From NCBI GenBank assembly GCA_015847255.1, contig JADLZK010009222.1:310001-374000 (forward strand): a stretch of DNA of 64,000 bases, read 5' to 3'. Positions 20,697-32,990 of this stretch are shown here, piece after piece (position 1 is the stretch's first letter; each line of letters begins with the position of its first letter). The notes under the pieces are model-generated. The model was not told the DNA's origin. It did not search any database and was given only the letters and a program-made list of their open reading frames with translations. Position numbers and translations under genes: made by a program. The stretch is from Hyparrhenia diplandra. Taxonomy: Eukaryota > Streptophyta > Magnoliopsida > Poales > Poaceae.

Positions 20697-22610
20697 AGAA
20701 ATTATGTATAATATAGTTTATATTAAATCTCAATCCATGGGAAGTGAATAGCTCCAGCGTGGTGTTTATAATTTTCTACTCCCTAACCAAAAAGACAGAA
20801 AAAGTCTATATAACCCTCTCAACTATAAATCAAGGATCCCCCAAATTATAATACCGGCTAAACCGGTCAAATAACCCTCTCAAGTGGTTTTGGATGGCAG
20901 TTTTGCTACATGGTTTTGCCTTTTTTTTGTTTTTCATTTATGTGGGCTCAATCTATAAAAAATCATAGTAAATCATAGAAACGTCATAAGATGGAAAATC
21001 CAATTTTTTTCGCATGACTAGATCTACATAGTCTACATAGTGTACACATGACTAGATCTACATAGTGTACATATAATATAGAATTTTTTCACAAAACATT
21101 TATTTCTTCTTAATAAGAGATTCAACCTCAATTGCTTTCTTCACTGACCCAATATAATCACTACTAAGATTTTGCCATGGACTTTTGTTTTTCTGGATCC
21201 GAGTTCTCTTAAGAGAAACATTTGCAATTAAAGAGGCAGTGTTGTCAACAATTATATTCTTTTCTCCCAATACTCTCACAATGTAAGAATATTTTATCTC
21301 TTATCATTTCCCAAACAAGAGATGGTGTATTGTTCTGCATATCCAACACTTATGAGGTGCGCTTATTGTGTTGGATTTCATCTTCATGATGATTCTCTTC
21401 ATGAGGTGCTTAACCTTCTTCATGAGGCGTTCCCTTCACAAGAATAGAGGTGTTCCCTTCTACAATTATAATAAAAAATGCCAAATATAGCATATTTGTT
21501 GGAGCTCTATTCTTTTTTTATGTATGCTATATTTGGCATTTTTGAGCAAAAATTGAGATCCAACAAATATGCTATCTCATTTGCTAAAATAGCAAGTTGG
21601 GTATCCCTGGAGCGTCCTCGTCAAATAAAGAAAATCTTGTCGGCTTGCCATCCCTGAAACTGCTGTTCACATCAGCATGTCCGCGCGTGAGATCCTTCAC
21701 GCAGCTAGGAATAGGTTGGTTAGCTGGTGACATGGCAAATTTCTAAAATAGAATATAAAAAAAATAGCAAGTTTGTTGGATGACCCTTGGGTTTTGTGGA
21801 GTTCTATTTTTTTACAAAATAGCTAAAGTGCCAAATTTACCTCTTTATTATCCCACATCTCTTGAGATGCTTTAAGCCTTCGGCTGGGAACAGAGGGATA
21901 AAATAATTCTTTTCTTTTTATTTTGAATAAATTTTCCAAATGGTTTTGAAACCCTTTCCAGATTTAACAAAACCACACATCACAAAAATAACTATGCATC
22001 AGCATGAGTGCACAAAAACGTTGCTAAATCCTATAAACAAATTTTAATTTAATGAGAATATTATGTTTCCTAAATTTCATGAGCACAAAAATAGACAAAT
22101 AAATCATTTTCTTCAATTTTTCTAAAACGGAAATTTTAGGGTGTGAAAGAAAGAGTCATAGAGCTTCAAGTGAAGGTTGCAATCGACGACTAGCCAAATA
22201 CAAATCCATCCCTAGACTATTTATGTATAGACTAAAATCATGTATTGGCTCTAAATTGTAATTAGTTAAAATTTAAATTGTTTGGTCTTATGCTTTCTGA
22301 CAAAAATAGAATAGTTGAGTGGCCACTACTGTGGGTGTTTCATATGATAGGGAGCATAATTGTTGTGTTTGCCGCCTAATTACCTAGCCTAACTACTTGT
22401 GAGATATGTTTTAGGGCCCATTTGTTTCTTCTAGAGGTTTTTTTTTTTTTTTTTGTAAATACAAGTTCCACTAGGAGAAAAAAAAAATGAAAACCTCCCT
22501 CCCTCCTCCCTTTAAAAGAGAGACATGAGGAAGATGGATGGGGACCTCGTTTCCTCCCCCATCACCCTCTCTATTCTTCTCCTTATTATTTAGCACAGAC
22601 CAATAAAAGA
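20697..22610 (+). repeat. Block R, copy 4, with replaced middle
   Basis: 20697-21075 matches the start of block R (158 onward) and 22143-22600 matches its distal part (2070-2510). The middle (about 21080-22140) is unrelated AT-rich sequence. Its junction to the GST3 flank is uninterrupted, so this copy shows the original GST to R arrangement. Confidence 0.65.
21474..21545. repeat. Inverted repeat, 20 bp arms
   Basis: AAAATGCCAAATATAGCATA and TATGCTATATTTGGCATTTT flank a loop of about 30 bases. Related TTTGTTGGA plus GTTCTATTTTTTT stretches recur at 21560 and 21772, suggesting MITE debris. No ORF within 21080-22140. Confidence 0.6.
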
Positions 22611-22839
22611 ACAACAAAAAGACTAACAACACCAAGCAGCCTTCACTGCTGCCCTCCTCTTCCTGCTTGTCCTCCTCTTCCCGTTCGTTCTCCATAGAGT
22701 CTTTTATCCTGAAAATCCACATGTTAACTTATATATTTCACAATGCATGTGTTCAACTAGTAAGGATAGATAGTTACAAAATGAAAGGTAACTCCAGATT
22801 TCAATCCACTAGGACTTAACATACAGATAAGAAACCCAA

Positions 22840-23169
22840 CTAGATACAACCAGTAACAGAAAGGTCCCAACTAGATACAGCCAGTAAACGAAAGGTAACA
22901 GATAGCCTAGGAACGAAAACCAGGGTAGCGAGGATCAATAGAAACGTTCCACCGACCAGGGTAACTCTCCACGCGTTGCCTTTCACCTGCTGGATGCATT
23001 CGGCGACCTCAGAGTTGTGTTTGTCCTCGGCTGCCTTCAGCTCCGCCTGCATCCGAACAGCGTCATGATGCAGGTCGGACAGCCTGGAATGCAGCTCCAT
23101 GACACCAGCCACCGTGGGCCTGGTGGCGGTGGCGGTGGCCGGTGGCAGCCCGTTGACGGCGGCGAGCAT
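22840..23169 (-). CDS. Small coiled-coil protein with one membrane segment, hypothetical
   Basis: The minus-strand frame is open from 23337; I prefer the internal ATG at 23169, giving 109 residues, because the upstream 56 codons are basic, low-complexity and look like a leader. Residues about 24-63 are helical and charged (MELHSRLSDLHHDAVRMQAE), and residues 67-87 are strongly hydrophobic (WRVTLVGGTFLLILATLVFV). The layout, a short coil then a membrane anchor, resembles other small unknown genes here, but I see no direct similarity. No intron evidence. It could be a fragment of a longer gene. Confidence 0.4.
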   Translation of the reverse strand: MLAAVNGLPPATATATRPTVAGVMELHSRLSDLHHDAVRMQAELKAAEDKHNSEVAECIQQVKGNAWRVTLVGGTFLLILATLVFVPRLSVTFRLLAVSSWDLSVTGCI

Positions 23170-23487
23170 GGTGAGGCAGCGGCGGCGGCGAGTGGGTGAA
23201 AGGGAGCGGACGGAGCGGATGGGGTTGGGTTTAGGGTTATGATGACGACTGACGAGCACGGCCGGGGTGTCGCGCGGTGCGCTCCTACGCAGGCCATGGG
23301 CCGAATGTGGCTTCCGGCCGCTTCGTTGGCCTTCCATTTATTTTTTAGTAAGAATAATAATTAAAAATAGAAAAAAAAAAGAAAAAAAGGTTGCCACAAA
23401 GACCTAAGAGAAGGTTGCCACAAAGTCAAAGCGAATTTTGTTAATAAAAATGGGTCGCATAGCCAATTTTTTTGCATTCAAATAAGT

Positions 23488-23600
23488 CCTTCGAAGATGC
23501 TCATAGGGGTAGGGTTTGCGCACGTGTGTTCATAGGGGTGAGTGTGCGTGCGTGTTGAGTGTCTGCGTTGTACTTGTGTAATCTCAAAAAAAAAAAAAAA
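23488..23600 (+). mobile_element. SINE/LINE-type 3' tail with poly(A)
   Basis: Sequence from CCTTCGAAGATGCTCATAGG through TTCATAGGGGTGAGTGTGCG to AATCTC and an A17 run has the look of a common grass retroposon tail. The flanking host sequence GCATTCAAATAAG occurs on both sides (23472 and 23641). Confidence 0.5.
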
Positions 23601-23704
23601 ACTAAGGCATGTTTCATAGCAGTCACATAGCCATTTTTTTGCATTCAAATAAGCTACATCACTGAGGCATGTTTCACAGCAGCTAAACAAAGTATGATAG
23701 CAGT

Positions 23705-24140
23705 CTTAGGATACTCGAGTGACACTTCACAGTCCCTGAGTTCGAATCCCCGTCGGAGCGAATTTTAGGCTGTGGTTAAAAAAAAAAATCTCTCGTCAGT
23801 CCCATGTGCCAAAACACTAGTTAAGAGCTCGCCAGGTCCCGTGTGCCAAAGCACTAGTTAAGAGCTCGCCAGTCCCGTATGGATCGAGCTGTGGGCTATG
23901 TTTGGTATACCGCCCAGGGTTACAGATGTCCGGCCCATGGCTCGGTTGGTATACCGGCTCATGGGTTCGGTGTAATTCTAGCCCCGATCTTCTCCAAATG
24001 GATTGAGGATCGTAGTTCCCATTGGCTAGAAGCTCCTAGTGTCGGGCGGGACTGGGGTTCGAGGCTTTTCTCAACCGGGAAATCGAGGTTTCTTCTTAAG
24101 AACAATGCCGGTGGGGCTCTCTTTCCCCACCGACCGAAGT
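23705..24140 (+). mobile_element. tRNA-derived SINE, near full length
   Basis: A B box (GAGTTCGAATCCCC) is followed by GGAGCGAATTTTAGG, a conserved body (CCCATTGGCTAGAAGC, GGTTTCTTCTTAAGAACAAT) and a terminal T run. From memory this organisation is like the maize ZmSINE2 group with a LINE-like 3' part; that name is tentative. An internal 36 bp duplication of GTCCCRTGTGCCAAARCACT lies at 23800-23873. Confidence 0.6.
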
Positions 24141-24464
24141 TTTTTTTTTTTTCAAGGTGATGTCTGACATAAAGAGATATAATTTGCAATTACACCAAGT
24201 ATTCAAAAAACCAAGTATTCAAACTATGAGAGAAAAAACATGTTTCCTAAATCCAATAACAGATGGGTAGTGATACAACACTATGAGAAGATTTTTTTTT
24301 CGAAAGGCGGCAAAGAGATTTGCCGGATTTTTATTAGATGAGGAAACTAAAAGAAAAACAATAAAACTATTATAGCTCCCGTAGGAGCACCCACTGCATC
24401 ATGGATGTTCACTTGATGTTTCCTTTTATTCAAAATTCCTTTGGCAGTACTATATTCCTGGGGG

Positions 24465-25189
24465 TAGGGATGAAAACGGTATGGATAATCCTCCGCACCG
24501 ATCCGCTCCGAATCCGAATTTTAAGGATGTGGGGAAGTGTTTTTAATATCCATGCGGATGTGGATAATCCGAATCCGACTATACGAGGATGCGGTGTAGG
24601 ATATGGTATTGGCAAAACCCGGCGGATATGGATTATCCGATAATTAAACGCTGATTATCCGACGCTTAAAATAGGATAATCCGAATATTTTAAGCAACCA
24701 AAGTGGCAACAATATTTTAGTTATCTTTTTTTGCTATATATAGAATGGTATTCCAGTGATTGTATATATTTTTTTTTAATTTAGGTGGTAGGCATTAGAA
24801 GATGGCAGATGGATGTTGTGTGTTGTCTATTTTCCTATTTGCCTAGTACGCATGTGTCATATACTCACGCACTCACACCTTCCAAAAGTTTGTCTTAATA
24901 AGAATATTTACTTTATGACTTTGGTTAAAAATTGTATTGCCGCTTTATGGCTTTAGTTAAAAAATATTTTTTTATTATAAAAAATATGCAAAACACATAT
25001 TATCCGACTTCTAAAAGTCCACTTCCGCTCCGACACCGGTCCGAACCCGTACCAATTCCGACATCCTAAAAATCCGTATTCGCATCCGAATCCGCATAAC
25101 ATCCGATCCGCTCCGAAACCGATTAGAAAAAGAGGATTAGGATATGGGAGAGTCGTTATCCGCTCCGATCCGATCCGTTTTCATCCCTA
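24465..25189. mobile_element. Non-autonomous hAT element, 725 bp, family A
   Basis: Terminal inverted repeats TAGGGATGAAAACGG and CCGTTTTCATCCCTA, flanked by a perfect 8 bp duplication CCTGGGGG (24457-24464 and 25190-25197). The subterminal parts are full of GGATAATCCG and CCGATCCG half-sites on both sides; the centre is AT-rich. No transposase. The same terminal repeat is found at 47067-47697. Confidence 0.9.
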
Positions 25190-25448
25190 CCTGGGGGACA
25201 AGCTAACTAGCAAAATGGAGTCTATACATTAAGTAATTTAAGTTGCTGCTGTTGCAGCAATGCTTGTCCACGAGAGCAAAGCTAACCACAAATGCACAAG
25301 AACCTGTCTTTAAAACCGAAAGTGCCCAGGTTTAAAAGATTGTCTTGATAGCATAAAGATAGTTTTGCATTGTCTTGTATGTTTGTAGTTGGAGACAAGA
25401 TTATTCAACCAAAATTCAATGTTTTTTTTCCAAATTCACTGTCTTTTT

Positions 25449-27600
25449 GTTTAGAGAAAACGGGACGTCCCCCGCTTTTGTATTACCAAAAGCACAACCT
25501 CCAAGGTTCAAGCGTAACGGCGCACCTGCTAGGATTAGCCTAAAGGCTAGAAATCAAACACATTCGACCTCACAGGATCAGACATAAGCTCCAACCCTAG
25601 ATCACCCTGTGTTAAAGCCGAAGGTAGAGCAGCCGATGGATCCAACTCTGATGAAGTGTTCTCCTCCAGCAACGACGTGATTTGAGGTGGCAAGCGCGGA
25701 CAGGTGGTCTCCAACCTGTCCGCAATGTCCTCCACTGCCTCTTCACCTCCAGCTTGAACAGAGCCAACCATCTTCTTATTAATCCAACGATCTTCAGTAG
25801 TATTTGCTTCATTCACAGCCATGACACCCCCTGAAAGCACATTTCATTTCATAGTTTCCAAATCGCCCAAAGCACAACAGCAAAAATGATGTTAGTAACA
25901 ATATGTTTTTGTTGGATATCCAAAAGACCAAAACCCTGCAGTAGATTCAAAATCTTTAACCAGGTCTATACCCACAATCATTTTTTTTTGAAGAACGACG
26001 GGGGCAATATTCATCCAGACGAAGTTGAATGATGGGGCAAGTGGTGCCACTCCTCATTGTAGCTTTGTAGATCAAACTTGTATAGAGCTTTTGGTCCCCA
26101 TCAGCAAAGAAACAAGTCCTGGAGTCCTCTGTATCCTCTAGCACCACATCTTGCATCAATTTCTCAAGTTTCCCCAGCTCTTCCACAGCTTGTTGGTTCA
26201 AACGGTTCTGCATACAAGCAAGCAATGGCCTTGAGAGGATGGAATGGACCGAAGCCCCGGGTCGCGAGTACAGTGGATGTAGGCCGGCGGAAACCGTCGG
26301 CCAGCACTACCGGAAACCCGGGCTATGCCGAGTGCCTCGAGGCTTTTTGGTGAGTGCAATTCATCGGCACTCGCCAAAGGCCTCTTTGCTTGAGTGTTTT
26401 ATTGTTCACACTCGGCACAAACCCGACACTCACCAAAGAGGTCTTTGCCGAGTGCAATACACTCTCAGCAAAAATAGACACCCACCAAAGAATTTCACGC
26501 CGTGAGCCATCCTCACGTCGTTACTCTTTTTGCCGAGTGTCAACGTTTTTACACTCAGCAAAGACACTCGCCAAAGAAGTAATCTTTGCCGAAAGTGTGG
26601 TATCCTCTGCACTCACTAAAAAAATACACTCGCAAAGATAGAATCTTTGCCGAGTGCTTCATTAAAAAGGCACTCACCAAAGGTGGACTTTGGTGAGTGT
26701 TTTTTTGACACTCGGCAAAACAATTTTGTTTTTTTGCTCTTTTTAATCTCTTTTTTTTTTTTTTTTTGGTTGTTACATACAAGATTTGGTACATAATGTT
26801 GAAGTTTCAAGTTTTTTGAGTTTTTGTACTATATTTGGACAATTAATTTAATTTTTGGCAATTTTGTTAATCGAGTGGAATTTGAACTGCAAGTCATTTG
26901 AACATGACACTCGGCAAAGTGTTCCACTTGGGTGAGTGACACATAGTTTGGCACTCGGTGAAGATGCTGCCTTTGGTGAGTGCCACACCGTTCGGCACTC
27001 ACCAAAGAACTCGACAATGGCGAGTGCCCTCCGCCTCGACACTCACCAAAGAATGACACTCGGCAATAACCTTTGGCGAGCCGATAAAAATGGTATTCGC
27101 CAAAGACCTCTTTGTCGTGACCCGCTTTGGTGAGTCGCCTTTGGCGAGTATCCACTCGCCAAAAGCCTTTGGTGAGTGTTTTTGGCCCTATGGTGAGTGT
27201 TTTTTTTGACACTCACGAAAGAAGGGGAATCCGGTTGTGCAGGGTGTTGTCTCCAACCAAACATCGTCCCAGAAGGAGGTGTTACATCCACTACCAACAT
27301 CAACCCTGGAAAATTTTCAATAAGCCGGCAGCAGCTCCCTCAAAGTCTCCCAATGTGTCCCTGCAAGGCTGCAAGTGGACCATGCAGGCTGTGTAACTGA
27401 GTTTGTGTCCGAGCCCACTCTGCCCACGCTGACCCCTGTGCTAGGCTGTGCATGATGAAGCCGATGGATCATTTTAAGTAACAGGCAGGCATTCTTTGTG
27501 TCCAGTCGTTTGATCCCTAGACCCCTTCTTCTTTTGCTTGACACACATTTTCCCGCACCACCAAACATTGAACCCACAATCATTGAAACTTCCTGCCAGA
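25449..27600 (-). mobile_element. 5'-truncated LINE, minus strand, split by a CACTA element
   Basis: Flanked by a 17 bp direct repeat CAAATTCACTGTCTTTT (from 25431 and 27601). On the minus strand, before the CACTA insert, the frame 27583-27317 reads RRGLGIKRLDTKNACLLLKM then LAGTHWETLRELLPAY, typical of the region downstream of the reverse transcriptase in grass LINEs. After the insert, 26225-25956 continues with QNRLNQQAVEELGKLEKLMQ and LYTSLIYKATMRSG. A further frame 25840-25547 may be the tail of the same element. Without the CACTA the LINE is about 1.2 kb. Confidence 0.8.
26305..27239. mobile_element. Non-autonomous CACTA element, 935 bp
   Basis: Left end CACTACCGGAAA, right end (inverted) CACAACCGGATT, perfect 3 bp duplication CAG at 26302-26304 and 27240-27242. 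Both flanks carry many copies of TTTGGTGAGTG or CACTCGGCAAAG, the subterminal transposase-binding type repeats of CACTA elements. No transposase domain; the frames on it are repeat artefacts. It interrupts a LINE. Confidence 0.9.
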
Positions 27601-29640
27601 CAAATTCACTGTCTTTTAAGTGTTATTTTATTAAAAAATTAAAATTTTCCTTGACATTTCCTTCAATTATATGTAAACTTTTCAAAGAAGCCAAACCAGG
27701 AGTCATTGATAATGTCCTTCAGTTCTAATTCAAATTTAAAGTAAGCCAGTAATTCTGATAAGAAAAAGCTTCAGAAGTCATCGATAAGGTCCTCCTTTGA
27801 TTCACACAAAAGTGCAATGCATGGTAACAAAAACACATATTTCAAAATTGACTTTGCATATTTATTAAAATAGGAAAGAAACAGGCATACTCACTTTATG
27901 AGTTTTCCAGGCTTCAGCGTGGACATCTGGTAACTTTTGAAAAAGTTATCCTCATGGGATGGAGTAACACATACAACGGAAAAAACAACATAACAGGATG
28001 AAATTAGTGCAGCTACAGATGTGAAACTGAAAGTAGGAAAAGCTTGATACATAAAACTTGAGATAGGAAAGATACTAGTCTAATGCTATGGGGAATTGTG
28101 ATCCATATCAGGACAGCACCCAAAAAAAATGATCCACTGAAACATCATGGTGCCATTGCTGAAGTTTTCTTATCTTATTACTGAACAAATGGTTAGTCGC
28201 TTACAGTCATTGCAGTTGCATCTTCAAGATCTAAAGCTACAATCAACTGGACAAATGGCTTTAATGAACATGCAACACTGGCATGTAGGGAACTAGGAAA
28301 GACTCAAACAAATTAGGACATATCTAGCATAAAAGGCTGATGTTTGTGTGAGCATCTTGGAGATTGTTCTGCGTCAGCAGTAAGTTGTACTAGGACTGAA
28401 TGTATAACTTCATGTTTTGCTTGAAGTATCACCTGGTTTATGTAGATATTGAGTACTAGTTATCTGTATCCAGTAGCTGCCATTTTCAATGAACAAATTG
28501 TGGTCACTGAAGGTTCACTCCAAATGATTCAGTGTGAAGATAACATGTATAGTTGCCAACTAAATCACTTCCTGTTCTTGTGCTAATTAACAATCGCTAC
28601 TAATAGTAACTGTAGACACTGATTAGTGAGCACCTGATAAAACTCAATGTTGATAAACTGAATTCCGCCAACGCCATCCCTATAATTAAGAAACAGATCC
28701 TTGAATAACCTTTCACAAAAATGCAGCAAGGTTCAGTTTTTAACCATACAGGACATCGCCTGCAGGACGTGTTTAGATTTACCTGAAACAAAGACACTAA
28801 AAGCATATTTCAACTATAGAGACAAGATTAACCAACCAAAAAAGGCAGTGTTTTCCTATACATTATTACATCAAGAACAGAATATATTTTAATTGGTCCA
28901 AAGTGACAGTAGATAAGGATTTCTAGCATTAATCTCATCTGAAAATTTTAAGTATCACTAAAACAAAGAAATGAGCTTCATTAACTAAGCAATCAAATAG
29001 CTGGGCTGAAAAATTATACTAGTACATTATTGTGTCATCTGTCTATTATTGACCCATTGGACAATTTTAGAGTAGTCATCCATATAATCATTGGTGTTGA
29101 CACCTGTCCTATATATGTCTCAGGATTCCTACTCCACTTGGCATCGGCTTGTTGATGATTTAGCAAATCTCGAGAGTTCTTAGAAATAAACTATCTAAGC
29201 TTCACAATAACATCATTTGATTTCCTGTATGGAAGTGTGATGGCTAGTGATGGCCTGTAAGATGCGTGTATATGGTAAGCAACGAGGACGTGCTGTAAAT
29301 AGCCAAGAACACAATTAAGAAAAAACTGGGAATCTGCTCAAAGAGGCTGGCTATGGAGGCTGCAAAGTGGGTTAGCAAAGATACTCCACAAGTTTTTCTT
29401 CTCCCAATCTCCACAAGTAAGCAAATATACTGATCAGTGAGCTTATAAAAAAATGGTTGTATTTGAAGGGCATGGGTAATCAGTCATCAAAATGGGCAAC
29501 TAATCCATGGGTTTTCAGGTCGCCAATGCCTTTTCTGTTGGATGGACTTCTCCGAGTGCTCCGTTGGCTTAGCATTCGATGGAGGTCCGAAGGCCTGCAG
29601 CCATCGCCTGAACAGAGGCTATACTTCAGGCACCTAAGTT
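27601..29640. other. Gene-free AT-rich stretch
   Basis: About 2 kb with only short frames, none with recognisable motifs or coding-like composition. It could be intron or intergenic DNA. Confidence 0.6.
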
Positions 29641-29960
29641 TTTTAATTAGCCAATGAAGGCATGATCTTACGAAGGGCATGCATTACACCTATTCTCTCT
29701 GCTGTAAAATAAGTGGACATGCATCTCGCCTGCTTCCACGTCCTCGATCCGGCCTTTACCCCTGCAACACTACAATTAAGCCCGCAACGCAAAGCTCTCT
29801 CTGCGGGAAGAGCTCCTGCAGACGGCACGGACGACGGAGACAAGCCACATCAATTGAAGGTGACGTGTATCCTGTCCAAATAGAGATGGGCACGAATCGG
29901 ATGGGATTCGTCGAGATGCCGCCGTAGTTTCGAGAGATGGCTGGAACGGAGTCGGAGTCC
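29640..29960 (-). other. Possible minus-strand exon, unrecognised
   Basis: A moderately GC-rich patch with a minus-strand frame (29843-29643) containing RTWKQARCMSTYFTAERIGV. It lies about 250 bp upstream of, and divergent from, the gene at 30207. No domain, splice signal or second copy supports it, so this is only a pointer. Confidence 0.2.
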
Positions 29961-30290
29961 GACCGACGCGTTCACGGTCTTTCCGAGACCTATTGAGGCT
30001 GACTAGTACGTTTCCGAGACCTATCAGAGGTTGTAACCGACTCGGTTAACGCCACGGAAGAAGGGGCCTCCCAATGCAATTTCAAAAATCATAGATAGCA
30101 AATTGTGTCCAGTTTCTTTTGTGCACACCTTTATTTTAAGCCGGTTTCCGTTGCCGTGTTTTACGTCTCTCACTCTCACGGGGTCTTGTCTACATCAGCA
30201 ACGACGATGTCCGGTTTTGCGATGCGGTGTCTGCTCCGACGGATTCCTGTCCCTGTCCTCTCGCTACGCCGTGGCTTGGGGCCTGCGACG

Positions 30291-31316
30291 CAGTGCCGGC
30301 CCTGAGATTTTGGAGGCCCGGGGCAAGAGTAAAAATTGGGGCCCCTACATGTATTACTCCCTCTAGTTGGTAAAAAGATGTCATTTTGAACAGCGACATA
30401 GTGTCCAAAACATAACTGCCTTTTTATTTTTATAAAATATAAAAAGTCATATATGAATATTTTTATGAAAATATTTTTCAAGATAAATCTATTCACACGG
30501 TTTTCACATTTTCAAACTCAACAATTATTCATAATTTATATTTCTAAAATTTGACTCAAACCTTATTCAAAACTGGTCACGTACTGGTGGTTATCATCCT
30601 CATCGACGTTCAAATTATTATCTACCGTAAAGCCTTGCTATCGGAATTAGTAACATTTGTTTGCTCCTACACGCATTAATTATGATTCATCTATGTCCCT
30701 TATGTTCATATTAGTATTTATTAAAAGAACGTTAGATGTGTCTTCTGCGTGATCACTTGTTTCCTCCTTTCTTTAGAGCCTAATTGACTGACAACCAAAA
30801 TTTGTCATGCCATGGATTTATCAAGCCAAAAGTTCAGCAATAAAATTGTCAAAGATTTGGCAAGCCAAATGTGAGAAGTTGATAGGTTTTAGTAGTCAAC
30901 CAATCACTAGTCAAAATCACGATTTGCTAAATTCTTGGCATGGTAAATTTTGGTCACCAAGCAATCAATCAGACTCTTTACTACTATAACAACATTATTT
31001 ATAGAAGACATCTGCTCGAATTTTTAAAACACACGTCGTAAGTGAAAACGAGCACAAAACAGATTTACGCATACCAAGTAGTAGGCTAGTAGCATGCAGC
31101 GCATCTGCAGCAGCAGCAAGCACCCAAGCCATCATTAGAAAAAGAGGATGAAAAAATGGTAACGTAACGTGGGTAGCATCATTATTGTAGCAAAGCAAAG
31201 CATGCTGGGCGCGCTGGGCGCGCGGCCATGGAAGTCTGCGTGCATGGTGGGGGCCCTAACAGCTTGAGGGGCCCGGGGCGGCCGCCCCTCTGCCCCCCCC
31301 CCCAGGGCCGGCCCTG
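30291..31316. mobile_element. Non-autonomous hAT element, 1026 bp, inside a coding exon
   Basis: Ends CAGTGCCGGCCCTGA and, inverted, CAGGGCCGGCCCTGGG. Perfect 8 bp duplication CTGCGACG at 30283-30290 and 31317-31324, which reads as codons of the interrupted exon. Contains a nested Tourist-like MITE and a fragment near 30355 beginning ACTCCCTC like a Stowaway end. No transposase. Confidence 0.92.
30774..30977. mobile_element. Tourist-like MITE nested in the hAT element
   Basis: Imperfect terminal inverted repeats: GAGCCTAATTGACTGACAAC at the left and, inverted, GAGTCTGATTGATTGC at the right, both leading into CCAAAATTT. TTTA flanks both sides. Inner arms around TTTGGCAAGCCAAA are also inverted. 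Related to the fragment at 4012. Confidence 0.7.
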
Positions 31317-31701
31317 CTGCGACGCCGCCGCCCACTCGGTTCATGAGCACCGAGGCTTTTTGAGGTTCGATTAATTATCTGTTTCGCGTTATCTAGGAAG
31401 TACTTTTTGTCATATCAAAAACTGTTAGTATTGTTGTCTTTTTCTTCGCTGTAATATAATCTGTGTGTTAAATATATATATTAATTGTTTTGTATGTGTT
31501 TAGGCAGACAGATTAAAGATGAAGAAGGCACATGAAGAGTGGCTCAAGGGCCACCAACTGAAGAAGCTAGATGAGAAGTGCCAACGTGGACACCGGGACA
31601 TTGATGAGCTACGCAAAAAAACGGAGAAAATAAGAAGATTTGCAAGCGATTGTAATTCTATCGTCGACGGCATGTGGGCCGCGCTACTTGTCTACATATA
31701 G

Positions 31702-32359
31702 CCACCGACAAGCGATTATAGCGAGTAATACGGCTGCATTTTATCTTCTATGTTTTACATAGATCAATGACAAGCTATTCTAGTATACTGTGTATTAGCT
31801 AATGGTGTTTTGTTTGGACGATCCATGTCGGCGCCGTCTTTGGTTTTGGTCAGTTATGTTTAAGGAATAATGCAATGCAAAGCCAAGCCTTTTACATAGA
31901 CTTTGAATCCACTTTTCTCTTTGCAAGTTTTTTTTTGTCCACCATTTTCCCCACAGACGTTAGGCTTAAGTTTGTACCGAACTGCCTTTTTTTTCTAAAC
32001 AAAAACAAGCTTAAATTTTATTTCATATGCATGCTAAGTCCTCTCACTGTGTCACTGGCCGCCAATAAAACTCTCGTTCCCTGTCTGCCTTTGCCCACCA
32101 CAACACAAATGTGCGTGCCAGGAGATAGATCTAGACAAAATACATATATATATATAGCATATAGCAAATCCAGGCAACCAATATGTAGAAAAATATTGAG
32201 CACAAACGCCGAGGACCTAAAACCGGCGTTGCCTATCACAATCACCGAGGGAGGGCACGAGTCATGCAACATTGACAATCAATTAGAGAGGAAAGTAGAG
32301 AAAGATTCGAAGATTAGACGGGTCGCGCCTCCAGGCGCGCGCCCCCTCGGCGCACCCGC
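31702..32359. other. Gene-free stretch before the large CACTA
   Basis: 3' flank of the broken gene and AT-rich DNA. The long open frame 31875-32594 spans the CACTA boundary and is not a gene. Confidence 0.6.
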
Positions 32360-32377
32360 CACTACAGGAAACGGGTC

Positions 32378-32990
32378 GTCGCCGACCGCATCTGCGTTTC
32401 GCCGACCACCTGAAAATCTGGCGGTCGGCGAAGATTTTTCGCCCGACCGCCGCTTGGCAAAAAGTACCACGGTCGGCGAAGAAGTTCGCCGACAGCTTAC
32501 GGTCGGCGACGAACAACGCTTGGCAAAGCGACCTCTTTACCGACCGTCGGCGGTCGGCGAAGAAAAACCGTCGTCGCCTCCGACGCCACCGTAACGGTTT
32601 TTTCGCGCGCGCCTTCGCCGACCGCCCACCGTCCGTGGTCGGCGAAGATCGATACCTTCGCCGACAGCCCTGCACACCGGGTGGTCGGCGAAGTTTTTAA
32701 AAATTTATAAAACCGCGGCCCTCACCGCCACGTGGCACGCAAAAAATTCGAAGCGTTGACCTTCGCCGACCGCCCCGCACACCGGTGGTCGGCGAAGTTT
32801 TTTTAAAAAAATTAAAAACGCTGCCACCGTAGCCACGTGGCAACCCAAAAACGCCGAGGGTTGCCTCTTCGCCGACCGCCCGGCGTCGGGCGGTCGGCGA
32901 CGAAAATCTTTGCCGACCGCTGAACACGTGGCGGTCGGCGAAGACGCCTTCGCCGAGCACCTTTTCCAGTGCTCGGCGAAGTAGAAATTT
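32378..32990. repeat. Left subterminal palindromic repeats of the CACTA element
   Basis: Repeated TTCGCCGACCGC...GCGGTCGGCGAAG pairs, each separated by a short variable loop, so that each pair can form a hairpin. More copies at 33953-34160. Such subterminal motifs bind the element's own protein in En/Spm. Confidence 0.85.

Larger units (their letters stand above)
30207..31701 (+). pseudogene. Small two-exon gene with mitochondrial-like leader, broken by a hAT insertion
   Basis: Exon 1 starts at ATG 30207 (MSGFAMRCLLRRIPVPVLSL), an Arg-rich leader like a mitochondrial presequence. After 28 codons it is cut by a hAT element (30291-31316). It resumes at 31325 with PPPTRFMSTEA and a donor GT at 31365. 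A five-T run just before the donor creates a TGA; with four T the exon would end in phase with exon 2. Exon 2 (31504-31701, acceptor TTTAG) encodes a charged helix (EEWLKGHQLKKLDEKCQRGH) and ends MWAALLVYI. The organisation resembles the gene at 10517. Family unknown. The insertion and indel make it non-functional unless the hAT is spliced out. Confidence 0.6.

Noticed and set aside
31875..32594. 239-codon plus-strand frame
   Set aside because: It crosses the left end of the CACTA element and runs through its subterminal repeats.
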